Source: Myxococcota bacterium
GTDB taxonomy: Bacteria > Myxococcota > JAJVIH01
DNA length: 64,000 nucleotides
Assembly (NCBI GenBank): GCA_022072125.1
Contig: JAJVIH010000035.1
Span: 59,415-123,414, forward strand
Direction: 5' to 3'
Position numbers and translations under genes: made by a program
Part shown: positions 49,860 to 59,693 of the stretch, piece by piece
How the letters are laid out: the number at the start of each line of letters is the position of its first letter
How positions within the stretch are numbered: position 1 is the stretch's first letter
Notes under the pieces: model-generated
What the model was told of the DNA's origin: nothing
The model's database searches: none
The model's input: the letters and a program-made list of their open reading frames with translations, nothing else

Positions 49860-52303
49860 CTCGTTCCCCGTCGATGTTCGTACGCCAGGAGCCTCAGCGC
49901 ATTCGCGACGACGAGCAAGGTGGAGCCCTCGTGCAGCGCGACCGCGACGCCGATCTTGGCGAAGCCGAAGATGGTCGCTGGGATGAGGAACGCCACCATG
50001 CCTAGGCTCGCCCAGAGGTTCTGCCGGATGATGCTACGGGCGGCGCGGCTCAGGCCGACGGCGAACGGCAACGCGCGGAGGTCGTCGGCCATGAGCGCGA
50101 CGTCTGCGGTTTCGAGAGCGACGTCGGACCCTCCTGCGCCCATCGCGATCCCGACCGTGGCGTTGGCCATCGCTGGCGCGTCGTTCACGCCGTCACCGAC
50201 CATCGCTACGCGGCTCTTCGAGTTCGCCAGCTCCGCGATGGCAGCGACCTTCTGCTCTGGCAGGAGATCTCCGCGGGCGACGCGAATGCCCACGTGCCTT
50301 GCGACGGCATCGGCGACACGCTGATTGTCTCCCGTGAGCATGATGGTCTGCTCGACGCCGAGCGCGTGCAGCTCTGCGACGACCGCCCCGGCGCTCTCAC
50401 GCGGCGTATCCATCACGCCGAGAACGCCGAGGAAGCGGGAGCCCGAGCGGACGACCATGACAGTGCGCCCCTCGCTCTGCAGGTTGCCCACGGCGTCGGA
50501 TACGCTCTGCGGTAGCGCCCCATCGCGCGTGAACAGGCCCGGCTTGCCGATCGCCACCTCGGCGCCACCCACCGTCGCGCGAACCCCATAGCCGATCACG
50601 GCCTCCACCGCCGAGGCTTCGAGAATCGCGAGACCAGGGCGCCGCACGCTGGCGCCTTCCACGATCGCGCTTGCCAACGGATGATCGGACTGCTTCTCGA
50701 CGGCAACGGCAACTGCGAGCAGCTCGTCCTCGTCGGCGCCGTCGAGCGTGATGACCTCGGTGAGGCGCGGCTTGCCTTCGGTGAGGGTACCGGTCTTGTC
50801 GAACGCGATCGCTCGAACCAAGCCGAGCGACTCGAGGTGCGCGCCGCCTTTCACGAGGACACCGGCCCGCGCCGCACGCGCGACCCCAGACAGGACGGCG
50901 CTCGGCGTCGCGATGGCGAGGGCGCACGGACTGGCGGCGACGAGTACGGCCATGGCGCGATAGAAGCTCCGAGCGAAGGGCTCATCGATCACGACCCAGG
51001 CGAAGAGCAGTCCGACGACGACCAGGAGAATGACGGGCACGAACGCGCGCTCGAAGCGGTCCGTGAACTGCTGTGTCGGTGACTTCTGGGTCTCGGCCTC
51101 GGCCACCAGCTTCACGACGCGAGCGAGCGTGCTCTCGCTCGCGGTCTTCGTGACCACGGCGGTGATCGCTGCAGCTCCGTTGATGGTGCCGGCGAACACG
51201 CGATGCTCCGCTCCCAGACCCTCGGGAGCGGCCAGGGCGCTATCGAGGTCACGGACGGGTCGCTTGTCGACTGGGACGCTCTCGCCCGTGATCGGCGCCT
51301 GATTCACGCTGCTCGACCCGGCGCTGACGAACCCGTCTGCCGGGATGCGCGTGTTGGGCTTCACCAGGATGCGGTCGCCCACCACGAGTTCGGTTACCGC
51401 CACATCCTCCTCGCGCCCGTCATCGTTGATGCGCAGCGCGTTCTCTGGGACGAGCTTCGCCAGCGCGCCGATGGCGTTGCGCGCGCGGCGCATAGCGTAG
51501 CCTTCGAGCCCGTGACCGAGGGTGAAGAGAAACAACAGCAGAGCCCCCTCGAACCACTCGCCGAGGAGCGCCGCCCCGATCGCGGCGAGCAGCATGAGGA
51601 AGTCGATCTCGAACTTGCGCGCTCGAAGCGCGACCGCGACCTCCTTCACCGTGAACCAGGACCCGAGGACATACGCGACCACGAAGAGGCTGCTCGTGAG
51701 GACCGAGGCGGCGCCCGCCTTCTCGAGGCCCCAGCCGACGCCCGTCAGCGCGCCGCACGCCAGGCTGAAGACGAGCTCGGAGCGCTCGCCGAACGGCCCG
51801 CCATGCTCATGCTCGTGCTCTTCGTGCTCAGCCGCCGCTGCAGCTGGCGACGCAGACTCGTCATACGAGACGATGCCGGCCTTGGACGCGATCGCGAGGA
51901 GCGCCCCTCGACTCGTCTTCGCCGGGTCGAACTCCACGTAGAGGCGACGAGAGCCGAAGGCGACCGAGGCATGGAGCACCCCAGGCTGACGGGCGAACAC
52001 GCCCTCGACAAGTCGGGCTTGTCGTTCGTGGCGCAAGCCGACCGCGGGCGCAGACAGGTGCTCGTACTGCGCGTTCAGCGCGGCACCGGTGCTCTCGACG
52101 AGCGCCTCCACCTCTTCGAGCCGGACTGACGAGGGGTCGTAGTGAAGGCAAAGCTTCGGGCGCGCGGGATCCTCTCGGTCGACGTGCACGCGCGTGATGC
52201 CACGAGTTGCGCCGAGAGCCGCGACCATCCGCTCGACGCACGCGTTACACGCCACCGCGTCGCTCGGGAGCGCTAGTTCCAAGTCGAGCTTGTGCTTCTT
52301 CAC
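49856..52303 (-). CDS. P1B-type heavy-metal ATPase with HMA and His-rich region (SPC type)
   Basis: The 815-residue membrane pump has an amino-terminal HMA domain with CNAC (residues 19-22), a second HMA-like region without a Cys pair, a His/Glu-rich stretch (EHEEHEHEHGG), about eight membrane helices, VAASPCALAIATPS (near 459), DKTGTLTEGK (near 500) and MVGDGVNDAPAM, then VALHEGSTLLVVANALRLL. SPC instead of CPC together with HEGST is the pattern of the P1B-4 subgroup, known to export Co, Zn or Fe. The metal is inferred. Its start overlaps the czcA stop (ATGA), so it works in one operon with the RND pump. Confidence 0.88.
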   Translation of the reverse strand: MKKHKLDLELALPSDAVACNACVERMVAALGATRGITRVHVDREDPARPKLCLHYDPSSVRLEEVEALVESTGAALNAQYEHLSAPAVGLRHERQARLVEGVFARQPGVLHASVAFGSRRLYVEFDPAKTSRGALLAIASKAGIVSYDESASPAAAAAEHEEHEHEHGGPFGERSELVFSLACGALTGVGWGLEKAGAASVLTSSLFVVAYVLGSWFTVKEVAVALRARKFEIDFLMLLAAIGAALLGEWFEGALLLFLFTLGHGLEGYAMRRARNAIGALAKLVPENALRINDDGREEDVAVTELVVGDRILVKPNTRIPADGFVSAGSSSVNQAPITGESVPVDKRPVRDLDSALAAPEGLGAEHRVFAGTINGAAAITAVVTKTASESTLARVVKLVAEAETQKSPTQQFTDRFERAFVPVILLVVVGLLFAWVVIDEPFARSFYRAMAVLVAASPCALAIATPSAVLSGVARAARAGVLVKGGAHLESLGLVRAIAFDKTGTLTEGKPRLTEVITLDGADEDELLAVAVAVEKQSDHPLASAIVEGASVRRPGLAILEASAVEAVIGYGVRATVGGAEVAIGKPGLFTRDGALPQSVSDAVGNLQSEGRTVMVVRSGSRFLGVLGVMDTPRESAGAVVAELHALGVEQTIMLTGDNQRVADAVARHVGIRVARGDLLPEQKVAAIAELANSKSRVAMVGDGVNDAPAMANATVGIAMGAGGSDVALETADVALMADDLRALPFAVGLSRAARSIIRQNLWASLGMVAFLIPATIFGFAKIGVAVALHEGSTLLVVANALRLLAYEHRRGTR

Positions 52304-55300
52304 GTTGCCCCTTGGGCTTGCGCGGCGTCGCCGCTGGCTTCAGGCGCTGGCTCGTCTCCACCCCCTTTCGGCGGCGCGGGCTCCTCCTTGCGGTAGATGA
52401 AGGCGTAGACGGTTGGCAAGACGAACAGGGTCAAGAAGGTCGCGCTGACCAGGCCGCCGATTACCACGGTCGCGAGCGGCCGCTGCACCTCTGCGCCCGC
52501 GCTGGACGAGAGCGCCATGGGGATGAAGCCGAGGGCTGCGACGGTCGCCGTCATCACGACGGCGCGCAGCCGAGACTCGGCGCCCTCTCGCGCTGCTTCG
52601 AGCGGCGACCTTCCTTGCTCCCGCAGCTTCTTGATGGTCGTCAGGAGCACGACGCCGTTGAGCACCGCGATGCCGAACAGCGCGATGAACCCGATCGCCG
52701 CGCTGATGGAGAACGGCATGCCCCGCAGGGCCAGCAGGAACACGCCGCCCACGGCCGCGAAGGGCACGTTGAGGTAGATGAGCAGCGCCGGCTTGAGCTG
52801 CCCGAACGCCATGTAGAGCAAAATGAAGATGAGCCCGAGCGCGACGGGCACGGCCACGGCGAGCCGCTCGGACGCAGCGCTGAGATTCTCGAATTGCCCA
52901 CCCCATTGCACGACGTAGCCGGGCGGCATCTGCACCTGGTCGCGCACGCGCGTCTGCGCCTCGCTCACGAAGGAAGCGAGGTCACGACCTCGCACATTGG
53001 CCTCCACGTTCGTGCGGCGACGAACCGCCTCGCGGCTCACGCTCGCGGGCGAGTCCACGATCTGAATGCTCGCGATCTGGCCCAGCGGCACCAGCGGGCC
53101 GCTCTGGCCGCTCACCGGAAGGTTCCGTACCTGGTCGATGTCGTCGCGCAGGCCTGACGGCACCCGCACCTGCAGCCTGAAGCGGCGCTCGCCTTCGTAG
53201 ACCTCGCCGACGTTCCGACCGCCAAGCGCCTCGATGGCGTCGAGCGCATCACGCACCGAGATCCCGTAGCGCGAGGCGGCGGCCCGATCGACGGTCACCT
53301 CGAGGGTCGGGAGCCCAGCGAGCTGCTCTCCCCGCACATCGGAGGCGCCCGGGATGCCGCGGACTACGCCTTGCACCTGCAAGCTGAGTCGCTCGAGCGT
53401 CGCGAGGTCGTCGCCGTAGATCGTGATCGCCACGTCCGAGCGCGTGCCGCTGATCAGCTCGGCCATGCGCAGCTCGATGGGCTGCGAGAACGAGAAGCCG
53501 AGCCCCGGCAGCGCTTCAGCGAAGCGCGCGGACATCCGCTGAATCAGCTCCTCGCGCGTGTGCGCCGTCGTCCACTGGTCCTGGGGTTTGAGGGTGACGA
53601 TGCAGTCCGACAGCTCGACGCCCATCGGGTCGGTGGCGATCTCCGCGCGCCCTGTCTTCGAGACCACGGTGACGACCTCGGGGAACTCGCGGATGACCCG
53701 CTCGAAGCGCGTCGCGCTCTGCACGCTCTCCTCCAGGGAGACGCTCGGCAGCCGGAGGATCTGAATTGCCATGGCCCCTTCATCGAGACGCGGAACGAAC
53801 TCCGCGCCCATGCGCGAGGCCACGACGCCACTCACCGCGAGCAGGACGAGCGAAACGGCGATGACTCTCTTCGGCGCCGTCATCAGCGGGCCGAGGAGTC
53901 GGGGGTACACCCGGTGGAGAAGCCGCACGATGAACGGCTCCTTTTCCTCGGTGTGCTGCCGAAGGAACGTGGCCACCAGCACCGGCACGAAGGTGAGCGA
54001 CGCCACGAAGGCGCCGAGCAGCGCGAACAGCACCGTGATGGCCATCGGCTTGAACATCTTCCCCTCGATGCCCGCGAGGGTGAGGATCGGGATGTAGACG
54101 ATGACGATGATCGCCTCGCCGAACAGGGCGGCCTTGCGTACGTCGAGCGTGGAGTTGAGGACCACGTCCGCGGCCTCGCCGTAGGTCATCGGACGCTTGT
54201 GACCGCGCGCGGCTGCCGCCAGATGAACGACGGCGTTCTCGACGACGATGATGGAGCCGTCGACGACGATGCCGAAGTCGATCGCTCCGAGGCTCATGAG
54301 GTTGCCCGAGAGCCCGAGGGCCTTCATGGCGGTGAACGCCACCAACATCGCGAAAGGGATGGCTGCGGCGACGATGAGCCCGCCGCGGATGCTGCCGAGG
54401 AGCAGGAACAGCACCGCGATGACGAACAGCGCACCCTCGGCGAGGTTCTTCGCGACGGTGTGGATGGTGCGGTTCACCAGCTCTGCGCGGTCATAGAAGA
54501 CGTCGATGCGAACACCCGGCGGCAGCGAGGGCGCGATCTGGGTGATCTTTGCCTTCACGTTCTCGACAACCTCACGGCCATTGGCCCCGACGAGCATCAT
54601 CACGATGCCGGTCACCACCTCGCCGCGACCGTCGCGCGTGACGGCGCCCTGGCGAATGAGCGGCGCCAGGTGAACACGAGCGACATCGCGCACGCGCACG
54701 GGCACGCCGTCCTCGCGCGTCTCGATCAGCACGTCGCCGATCTCGTCGAGGCTCTGGATGCGACCCTCGCCCCGCACGAGGAGCTGCTCGCCGGAGCGAA
54801 CGAGGTAGCCGCCGCCCGCCGTGGCGTTGTTGCGTTCGATCGCCTCGAAGAGGTCGTTGAGCGAGACGTCCAGCGCGCGCAGGCGGTCCGGCAGAACCTC
54901 GACCTCATAGGTCTTCAGCTCGCCGCCGAACGAGTTGACCTCGACGACGCCGGGCACGGAGCGCAGCTCGTAGGCCACGAACCAATCGAGCACCGAGCGC
55001 AGCTCCATCGGCGTGTAGCACTGCTCGGTGTCGGGCTGACCGGTGGCGCACATGTTGTCGGCGCGCACCTCGAACTGGAAGATCTCCCCCAGGCCCGAGC
55101 TGAGCGGGCCGAGCTCCGGTGAAGCGCCTGTCGGGAGCCGTTCGCGCGCTTGGACGAGGCGCTCGGAGATGAGCTGCCGCGCGCGGAGGAGATCCGTTCC
55201 TTCCTCGAAGACGATCGTCACCGCCGAGAGCCCGAAGCGCGAGACGCTGCGGATCTCCTCGACGCCGGGGAGTCCGCTCATCGAAGACTCGACGGGGAAC

Positions 55301-55494
55301 GTAATGGTGCGCTCGACGTCGACCGGACCGAGCGCCGGCACGTTCGTCAGCACCTGCACTTGGACGTTGGTGATGTCGGGGACGGCGTCGATGGGCAGTT
55401 GCTGTGCGCTGCGCACGCCCACGGCCGCGACGATGACGACGAAGGCGAAGACGAGGAGGCGCCACTTTAGGCAAAGTTCGAGGAGCTTCTTCAT
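52300..55494 (-). CDS. czcA: Heavy-metal efflux RND transporter, CzcA type
   Basis: The 1064-residue protein has RND features: an amino helix (LVFAFVVIVAAVGVRSAQQL), IDAVPDITNVQVQVLTNVPA (typical of HME-RND pumps), and the motif AIDFGIVVDGSIIVVENAV in TM4, which includes the conserved Asp and Glu of metal-RND proteins. The second half repeats the plan (PFAAVGGVFLLALRGMPFSI). It forms a tripartite proton-driven pump with CzcB and CzcC in the cell envelope. There are ten bases between the CzcB stop and its start. The metal (Co, Zn, Cd or Ni) cannot be fixed. Confidence 0.93.
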   Translation of the reverse strand: MKKLLELCLKWRLLVFAFVVIVAAVGVRSAQQLPIDAVPDITNVQVQVLTNVPALGPVDVERTITFPVESSMSGLPGVEEIRSVSRFGLSAVTIVFEEGTDLLRARQLISERLVQARERLPTGASPELGPLSSGLGEIFQFEVRADNMCATGQPDTEQCYTPMELRSVLDWFVAYELRSVPGVVEVNSFGGELKTYEVEVLPDRLRALDVSLNDLFEAIERNNATAGGGYLVRSGEQLLVRGEGRIQSLDEIGDVLIETREDGVPVRVRDVARVHLAPLIRQGAVTRDGRGEVVTGIVMMLVGANGREVVENVKAKITQIAPSLPPGVRIDVFYDRAELVNRTIHTVAKNLAEGALFVIAVLFLLLGSIRGGLIVAAAIPFAMLVAFTAMKALGLSGNLMSLGAIDFGIVVDGSIIVVENAVVHLAAAARGHKRPMTYGEAADVVLNSTLDVRKAALFGEAIIVIVYIPILTLAGIEGKMFKPMAITVLFALLGAFVASLTFVPVLVATFLRQHTEEKEPFIVRLLHRVYPRLLGPLMTAPKRVIAVSLVLLAVSGVVASRMGAEFVPRLDEGAMAIQILRLPSVSLEESVQSATRFERVIREFPEVVTVVSKTGRAEIATDPMGVELSDCIVTLKPQDQWTTAHTREELIQRMSARFAEALPGLGFSFSQPIELRMAELISGTRSDVAITIYGDDLATLERLSLQVQGVVRGIPGASDVRGEQLAGLPTLEVTVDRAAASRYGISVRDALDAIEALGGRNVGEVYEGERRFRLQVRVPSGLRDDIDQVRNLPVSGQSGPLVPLGQIASIQIVDSPASVSREAVRRRTNVEANVRGRDLASFVSEAQTRVRDQVQMPPGYVVQWGGQFENLSAASERLAVAVPVALGLIFILLYMAFGQLKPALLIYLNVPFAAVGGVFLLALRGMPFSISAAIGFIALFGIAVLNGVVLLTTIKKLREQGRSPLEAAREGAESRLRAVVMTATVAALGFIPMALSSSAGAEVQRPLATVVIGGLVSATFLTLFVLPTVYAFIYRKEEPAPPKGGGDEPAPEASGDAAQAQGAT

Positions 55495-55504
55495 GGCGTG
55501 TCCC

Positions 55505-56686
55505 TCAGTGCTCGTGGCCTTCGGAGAGCTCGCCGCTGCGCAGCGCGCTCTTCAGCGTGAAGGCGCCGCTGACGGCGAGGCGCGCACCCTCATCCAGGCC
55601 CGATCGCACCTCGAAGAAGCCGCCTGCGCGACGGCCGAGCGCGACAGGCTGAGGGCGGAAGCTGTTCGGTTCGTCGGCGGGGACGAACACCACCGTCTGG
55701 CCATCGAGGGTCGCCACCGCGTCGGCCGGGACAACGAGCACGCGCTCGTCCGCGCTTCCGCCGACCAGCTCGATGCTCCCGAAGAGACCGCTGCGAAGAC
55801 GGGCGTCGGGAGCCTGAAGCGTCACGCGAACGGGCAGCGAGCGCGTGCGCTCATCGAGAGCGGGCGCGACGTATGTGATGGTGCCGGGCATCGTGACGTC
55901 GGGAAACGCGTGGAGGCGAACGACTGCGGCCGAGCCCGCTTGGACGCGAGCCAGCTCGAGCTCCGGGACATTGCCGCGCACCCAGACCTTCGTGGGATCG
56001 GTGATGATGAACGCGGGCTGGTCAGGTGTCGCGGTCTCACCCAGCGTCCCATGCACCGCGACCACGACACCGTCGATTGGTGCCGTCAACGCGAGCTCAC
56101 CCGCGCTCCCCGAGCCGAACACCGAGAGCTGACGCCGCAGCCCTTCGACCTCGGCGCGTAGCTCGCCTACCTGCGCTTCGGCATCGATGAGCGATCGTTG
56201 CGCGCCGATGCCCTCGGTCGAGAGCTGCTGCTGGCGTCGCAGCGTGGACTCGGCGGCGGCGAGTCTCGCGCGCGCCTGGTCCAGCCGCGAGCGGGCCGTC
56301 GACACGTCGCTGGACGCGACGACGCCGAGGAGCTGACCGCGGCGCACTCGATCGCCCAGCGCTACCGAGACGCGGGTAATGCGGCCGGGCACCAGCGGGC
56401 CGACGTGCGCCGTGCTGCTTGGCTCGAACTGCACTTCGGCTGGGATGGCGACGCCGCCCGTCAGCGCGCGCCGCTCAGCGGCAGCGACACGGATGCCTGC
56501 ACGCTCGAGCGCCTCCGCCGAGAGATGCACCTCGTTCTCATGCTCGCCTTCGCCATGGCCGGCCTCTTCGGCGTGACCCTCGTCGGCGTGCCCACCTTCC
56601 TCTGCGTGATCGCCAGCGCTGCCGCCCTTGTTGCAGGCTGAAGTCAGCAAAGCGACTAGGAAGGAAGTCAGAAGCATGCGGTTCAT
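55505..56686 (-). CDS. czcB: Metal-efflux membrane-fusion protein, CzcB type
   Basis: The 393-residue protein has a lipoprotein signal (LLTSFLVALLTSAC), then a His/Glu/Asp-rich stretch (HAEEGGHADEGHAEEAGHGE) that may bind metal, and the membrane-fusion-protein core: PLVPGRITRVSVALGDRVRR (barrel-sandwich), a coiled coil (LDQARARLAAAESTLRRQQQ), and LTAPIDGVVVAVHGTLGETA. It links CzcA to CzcC in the periplasm. Its start overlaps the czcC stop (ATGA). Confidence 0.92.
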   Translation of the reverse strand: MNRMLLTSFLVALLTSACNKGGSAGDHAEEGGHADEGHAEEAGHGEGEHENEVHLSAEALERAGIRVAAAERRALTGGVAIPAEVQFEPSSTAHVGPLVPGRITRVSVALGDRVRRGQLLGVVASSDVSTARSRLDQARARLAAAESTLRRQQQLSTEGIGAQRSLIDAEAQVGELRAEVEGLRRQLSVFGSGSAGELALTAPIDGVVVAVHGTLGETATPDQPAFIITDPTKVWVRGNVPELELARVQAGSAAVVRLHAFPDVTMPGTITYVAPALDERTRSLPVRVTLQAPDARLRSGLFGSIELVGGSADERVLVVPADAVATLDGQTVVFVPADEPNSFRPQPVALGRRAGGFFEVRSGLDEGARLAVSGAFTLKSALRSGELSEGHEH

Positions 56687-58083
56687 GGGGTGCTCTCCTC
56701 GTGGTGGTCATCGCGCCAAAGGTCGACGCCGACGACCCGCTCGAGTCCGGCCAACGCGACGAAGTAGTCCTGCTGCGCGCCGAGCGCGTCGCTCTGGATG
56801 CGCAGGAAGCGTTCGCGCCCCGTGGAGAGCGCGAGGATGTCGATCTCGCCCAGCTCGAACGAGCGGCGCAGCAACGTAAGGTTCTCCTCGAAGCGCGGGA
56901 GGATCTCCGTCCCGTAGGCGCGCGTGCGGGCGGCGGCCGCGACGACCTCGCTGCGGGCTTCGGCGATCTGGCCGTCGAGCAAGCGTCGCGACGCGTCCAG
57001 CTCGGCCTCCGCGACCGTCACATCGGCGCGTGCCCTCGCGCGCTCGCCCTGGTTGAGTTGGAAGCTCGGGATGGGGATCGAGACGACGCCCATCACGATG
57101 TCGTACGCGCCCTCGGTGGTCGGGTTGCCTTCGCGTCGGTACTGCACGCCAAGCGAAGGACGCGGCCAAGCCTCGCGGTCGGCGAGCATCGATCGCGCCT
57201 CGGCCTCTCGGATCCGTGCGGCACCGGCGCGAAGGCTTGGGAGGCGCTCGCGAGCAACTGCGCTGAGGCGGTCGAGTGGCGGCGGGTCTCGGGGGCTGTC
57301 GACGGCACCGGCCGGCATCGGCGGCGTCGCGACGGGCCAGCCGGAGAGCTGGGCGAGGCGCAGGCGCGAGGCGAGGAAGGCTTGCTGAGCGGCCACAAGC
57401 ACCTGCTGCGCCTGGGCCACCTCGGCCTGCGCCAGGCGAAGCGCGAGCGGCGCCGCCTCGCCCGCCGAGATCTGGCGCTCGACGACGCGCAGCACCTCCT
57501 GCTGAAAGGTCACCACGCGCTCGGCGAGGCGCATGCGCTCCTGTTCGACGAGGGAGCGATGAAAGGCGGCGTGCACGTCGCAGTGCACAGCCCAGCGCAT
57601 CTGTTCGATCTCCGCGTCGGTGAGGTCCCGCAGTGCGTCCGCGGCGTCGATGCGCGCGCCTCGTTCACCCGCGATCTGGATCTGCTGCATCAGCGTGACG
57701 TCGACATCGACGCCCGTGCCCGAGATCCCGAAGCGCGGACCAGCGGCGACCGACACTTCGGGGTTCGTGGGCAGGAGGATCGAAGCAGCCACACGTGCGG
57801 CTTCTGCGCGCGAGCGTGTGCTTCGCGCGACCGTGAGGACGGGCGACCGCTGATCAGCGAACGCCAAGATACCGCCGAGCGACACCTCGCTCCCTGCGGT
57901 GGGATCGGGCACCGGATCGCTGTGCTCGGCGTGGCCAAGATCGGCTCCACCATCGGCGGGACCACGAAGATGGGGCGGCGGCGCCTCGCGAGCGTCGACC
58001 GCGCTCCTCGTCGGAGCTGCGTGCGCGCATGCGCCGACGAGCAGTGAGAACGTCACGGCGAGCGCGGTATTACTATGCACCAT
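56683..58083 (-). CDS. czcC: Outer-membrane factor, CzcC type
   Basis: The frame is open to 58272, but ATG 58083 is chosen because it starts the signal peptide MVHSNTALAVTFSLLVGAC with a lipobox-like end, giving 466 residues. The protein has the two long helical hairpins of the TolC-like OEP family (RLRLAQLSGWP, QLNQGERARARADVTVAEAE, ERFLRIQSDALGAQQDYFVA). A palindrome, TACTATG-CAC-CATAGTA, overlaps the start codon and should be the operator of the BlaI-type repressor at 59150. It heads the operon czcC-czcB-czcA-P1B ATPase-methyltransferase. Confidence 0.9.
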   Translation of the reverse strand: MVHSNTALAVTFSLLVGACAHAAPTRSAVDAREAPPPHLRGPADGGADLGHAEHSDPVPDPTAGSEVSLGGILAFADQRSPVLTVARSTRSRAEAARVAASILLPTNPEVSVAAGPRFGISGTGVDVDVTLMQQIQIAGERGARIDAADALRDLTDAEIEQMRWAVHCDVHAAFHRSLVEQERMRLAERVVTFQQEVLRVVERQISAGEAAPLALRLAQAEVAQAQQVLVAAQQAFLASRLRLAQLSGWPVATPPMPAGAVDSPRDPPPLDRLSAVARERLPSLRAGAARIREAEARSMLADREAWPRPSLGVQYRREGNPTTEGAYDIVMGVVSIPIPSFQLNQGERARARADVTVAEAELDASRRLLDGQIAEARSEVVAAAARTRAYGTEILPRFEENLTLLRRSFELGEIDILALSTGRERFLRIQSDALGAQQDYFVALAGLERVVGVDLWRDDHHEESTP

Positions 58084-58087
58084 AGTA
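58071..58087. promoter_or_regulatory. BlaI/MecI-type operator over the czcC start
   Basis: TACTATG-CAC-CATAGTA is a perfect 7+7 inverted repeat with a 3-base centre. Its TACTA...TAGTA half-sites match the operator style of BlaI/MecI/CopY repressors. It includes the czcC ATG. Confidence 0.75.
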
Positions 58088-58130
58088 GATGCGGGCAAAC
58101 GTGTACGGTGCGATCGAGTCATCGAGTTCC

Positions 58131-59153
58131 TCAGCGCCAGAAGTAGGTGAGCGCGTGCTCCGCGCCCGTGTGGAGCACATCGAGCGCTGCGGTGCCGGTC
58201 TGGTGCGGCAGGAGCAGCGCGATGAGCAGGAGGACGAACGCCACCGGAAAGGCCGAGGGACCCTGGTGACAACAGCGGGCGGGAGCGCGCTCGGAGAAGG
58301 CGAGCAACATACCGATGCGGAACTTGAGGACTGCTGTGTCGCGCGCGCCGAGCGCGACGACCTCACGAGCACCGGGCCGCGCCGCTCTCACGATGGCGTC
58401 CGCGAGCGGCAGCGGAGCCGCTCCCAGGATGACGGCTTCGCGATCGCAATGCGCCTCGCGCGCGGCCTGCCAGCGAGCGGCATGCGGCTCGAGCATGAAC
58501 CGCCCGAACGGGTTCACGGCGAGCGCGAGCTGAAGGATCAGGTAGCGGAGCGGATCGAGCGCGCGGACATGCTCAGCCTCATGCCCGAGCGCGCTCGCGA
58601 GCATCTCGTCGGAGAGTCGCTCGGCGAACGCGGTCCCGACGAACACGCGCGGCTTCAGTAGCCCATGGGTGCCGAGCGCGAAGCCATCGTCGTCGGTGAC
58701 CACAACGCGATCACCAAGACCGGCGAGCACGGGATCGCTCGAGGTGATGCGGGCGACACGTTGCAGGAGCGTGCGCGCGGCGTCCGATGAAGAGGCTCGT
58801 ACACCTCGATGCCTCCGGATCACGCCGATCGACGAGGCGAGAATGGCGCCCGCCAGCATGAGCGCGAAGAAGCCCGGCTCGAAGCACAGCTCGGCTGTGT
58901 CGTGATCGAGCAAGCACGCGAGCGCGGACTTCCCGGTTTCGGCCTGATGCAGGCCCGCCGAGAGCAGCCACGCGACGGGAAGCGCGCTCGAGCCCGTCAG
59001 GAGCACGTAACGCAGGTTGAGGCCGTGAAGGGGCCCTCCCACTTCGTCGCGCTCGAGCATTACAAGACCCGCCTTCGCGAGCAGCGCGAACGCGGGGAGC
59101 ACGATGAGCACGACGAACGCCGTGCCGAGCAGCGGGAAGGTCGCCTCGATCAC
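58131..59153 (-). CDS. M56-family membrane metallopeptidase (BlaR1-like, no penicillin-binding domain)
   Basis: A GTG start at 59153 overlaps the BlaI stop (GTGA). The 340-residue protein has membrane helices at the start, a second helix near 90-115, a helix at the end (AFPVAFVLLLIALLLP), and the zinc protease motif LGHEAEHVRALD, with REAHCDREAV further on. It corresponds to the protease part of BlaR1/MecR1, but no penicillin-binding sensor domain follows. It is expected to inactivate the BlaI-type repressor on sensing a signal, probably metal in this setting. Confidence 0.87.
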   Translation of the reverse strand: MIEATFPLLGTAFVVLIVLPAFALLAKAGLVMLERDEVGGPLHGLNLRYVLLTGSSALPVAWLLSAGLHQAETGKSALACLLDHDTAELCFEPGFFALMLAGAILASSIGVIRRHRGVRASSSDAARTLLQRVARITSSDPVLAGLGDRVVVTDDDGFALGTHGLLKPRVFVGTAFAERLSDEMLASALGHEAEHVRALDPLRYLILQLALAVNPFGRFMLEPHAARWQAAREAHCDREAVILGAAPLPLADAIVRAARPGAREVVALGARDTAVLKFRIGMLLAFSERAPARCCHQGPSAFPVAFVLLLIALLLPHQTGTAALDVLHTGAEHALTYFWR

Positions 59154-59566
59154 GCGTCGAGTTCCTCTCGTCGCTTCTGGATGAGCGCCTCGAGGTCGTC
59201 GAGCTCGCCGGCCGAGGCCTCGGAGACCTTCTCCGCGAGCATGGCCATCGCTTGATGGCCACCCACCGCCTCGTCCAACACTTCACGCGCCGTCGATTGC
59301 AGGAACTCTTCCCGACTGAGCTTGGGCGAGTACAGATACCGCTTGCCGTCGCGCTCTCGCTCGAGGATCCCCTTCTCGTAGAGCCGCGTCACCGTCGTCA
59401 TCACCGTGGTGTAGGCGATGTCCCGCTGCTTCTCGAGGATGGCGAGCACGTCACCGACGGCGAAGGACGAGAGCTGCTTGCCCCACACCACGTCCATGAT
59501 GGTGGCCTCGAGGCCGTGAAGACGGAGTTCGAGGCCCTTCTTCCCTGGTCGAAGGCGGAACGTCAC
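59150..59566 (-). CDS. BlaI/MecI/CopY-family repressor
   Basis: The 138-residue protein has the winged-helix of the family: LHGLEATIMDVVWGKQLSSF, VGDVLAILEKQRDIAYTTVM, TVTRLYEKGILERERDGKRY and a helical dimerisation end. It directly precedes the M56 peptidase gene in one operon. A palindromic operator (59593-59611) lies just upstream of its start and another overlaps czcC, so it is likely to repress both itself and the efflux operon. The BlaI/M56 pair with a CzcCBA operon points to metal-induced derepression. Confidence 0.9.
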   Translation of the reverse strand: MTFRLRPGKKGLELRLHGLEATIMDVVWGKQLSSFAVGDVLAILEKQRDIAYTTVMTTVTRLYEKGILERERDGKRYLYSPKLSREEFLQSTAREVLDEAVGGHQAMAMLAEKVSEASAGELDDLEALIQKRREELDA

Positions 59567-59592
59567 GGCTGGCTCCTCCGGTGGCTGGTCAT

Positions 59593-59611
59593 CTACTAAC
59601 CGTTATAGTAG
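59593..59611. promoter_or_regulatory. BlaI/MecI-type operator upstream of the repressor gene
   Basis: CTACTA-ACCGTTA-TAGTAG is an inverted repeat 27 bases before the repressor ATG (59566, minus strand). It shares the TACTA/TAGTA half-sites with the czcC operator. The repressor probably controls its own operon through it. Confidence 0.7.
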
Positions 59612-59693
59612 ATGCTCCCATCCCCGTTGTCAAGCCCCGGTCAGCCTCAGTCATTACCCCACGGGACCCGAACCTGTCCGGTCCGAGCGTGCC

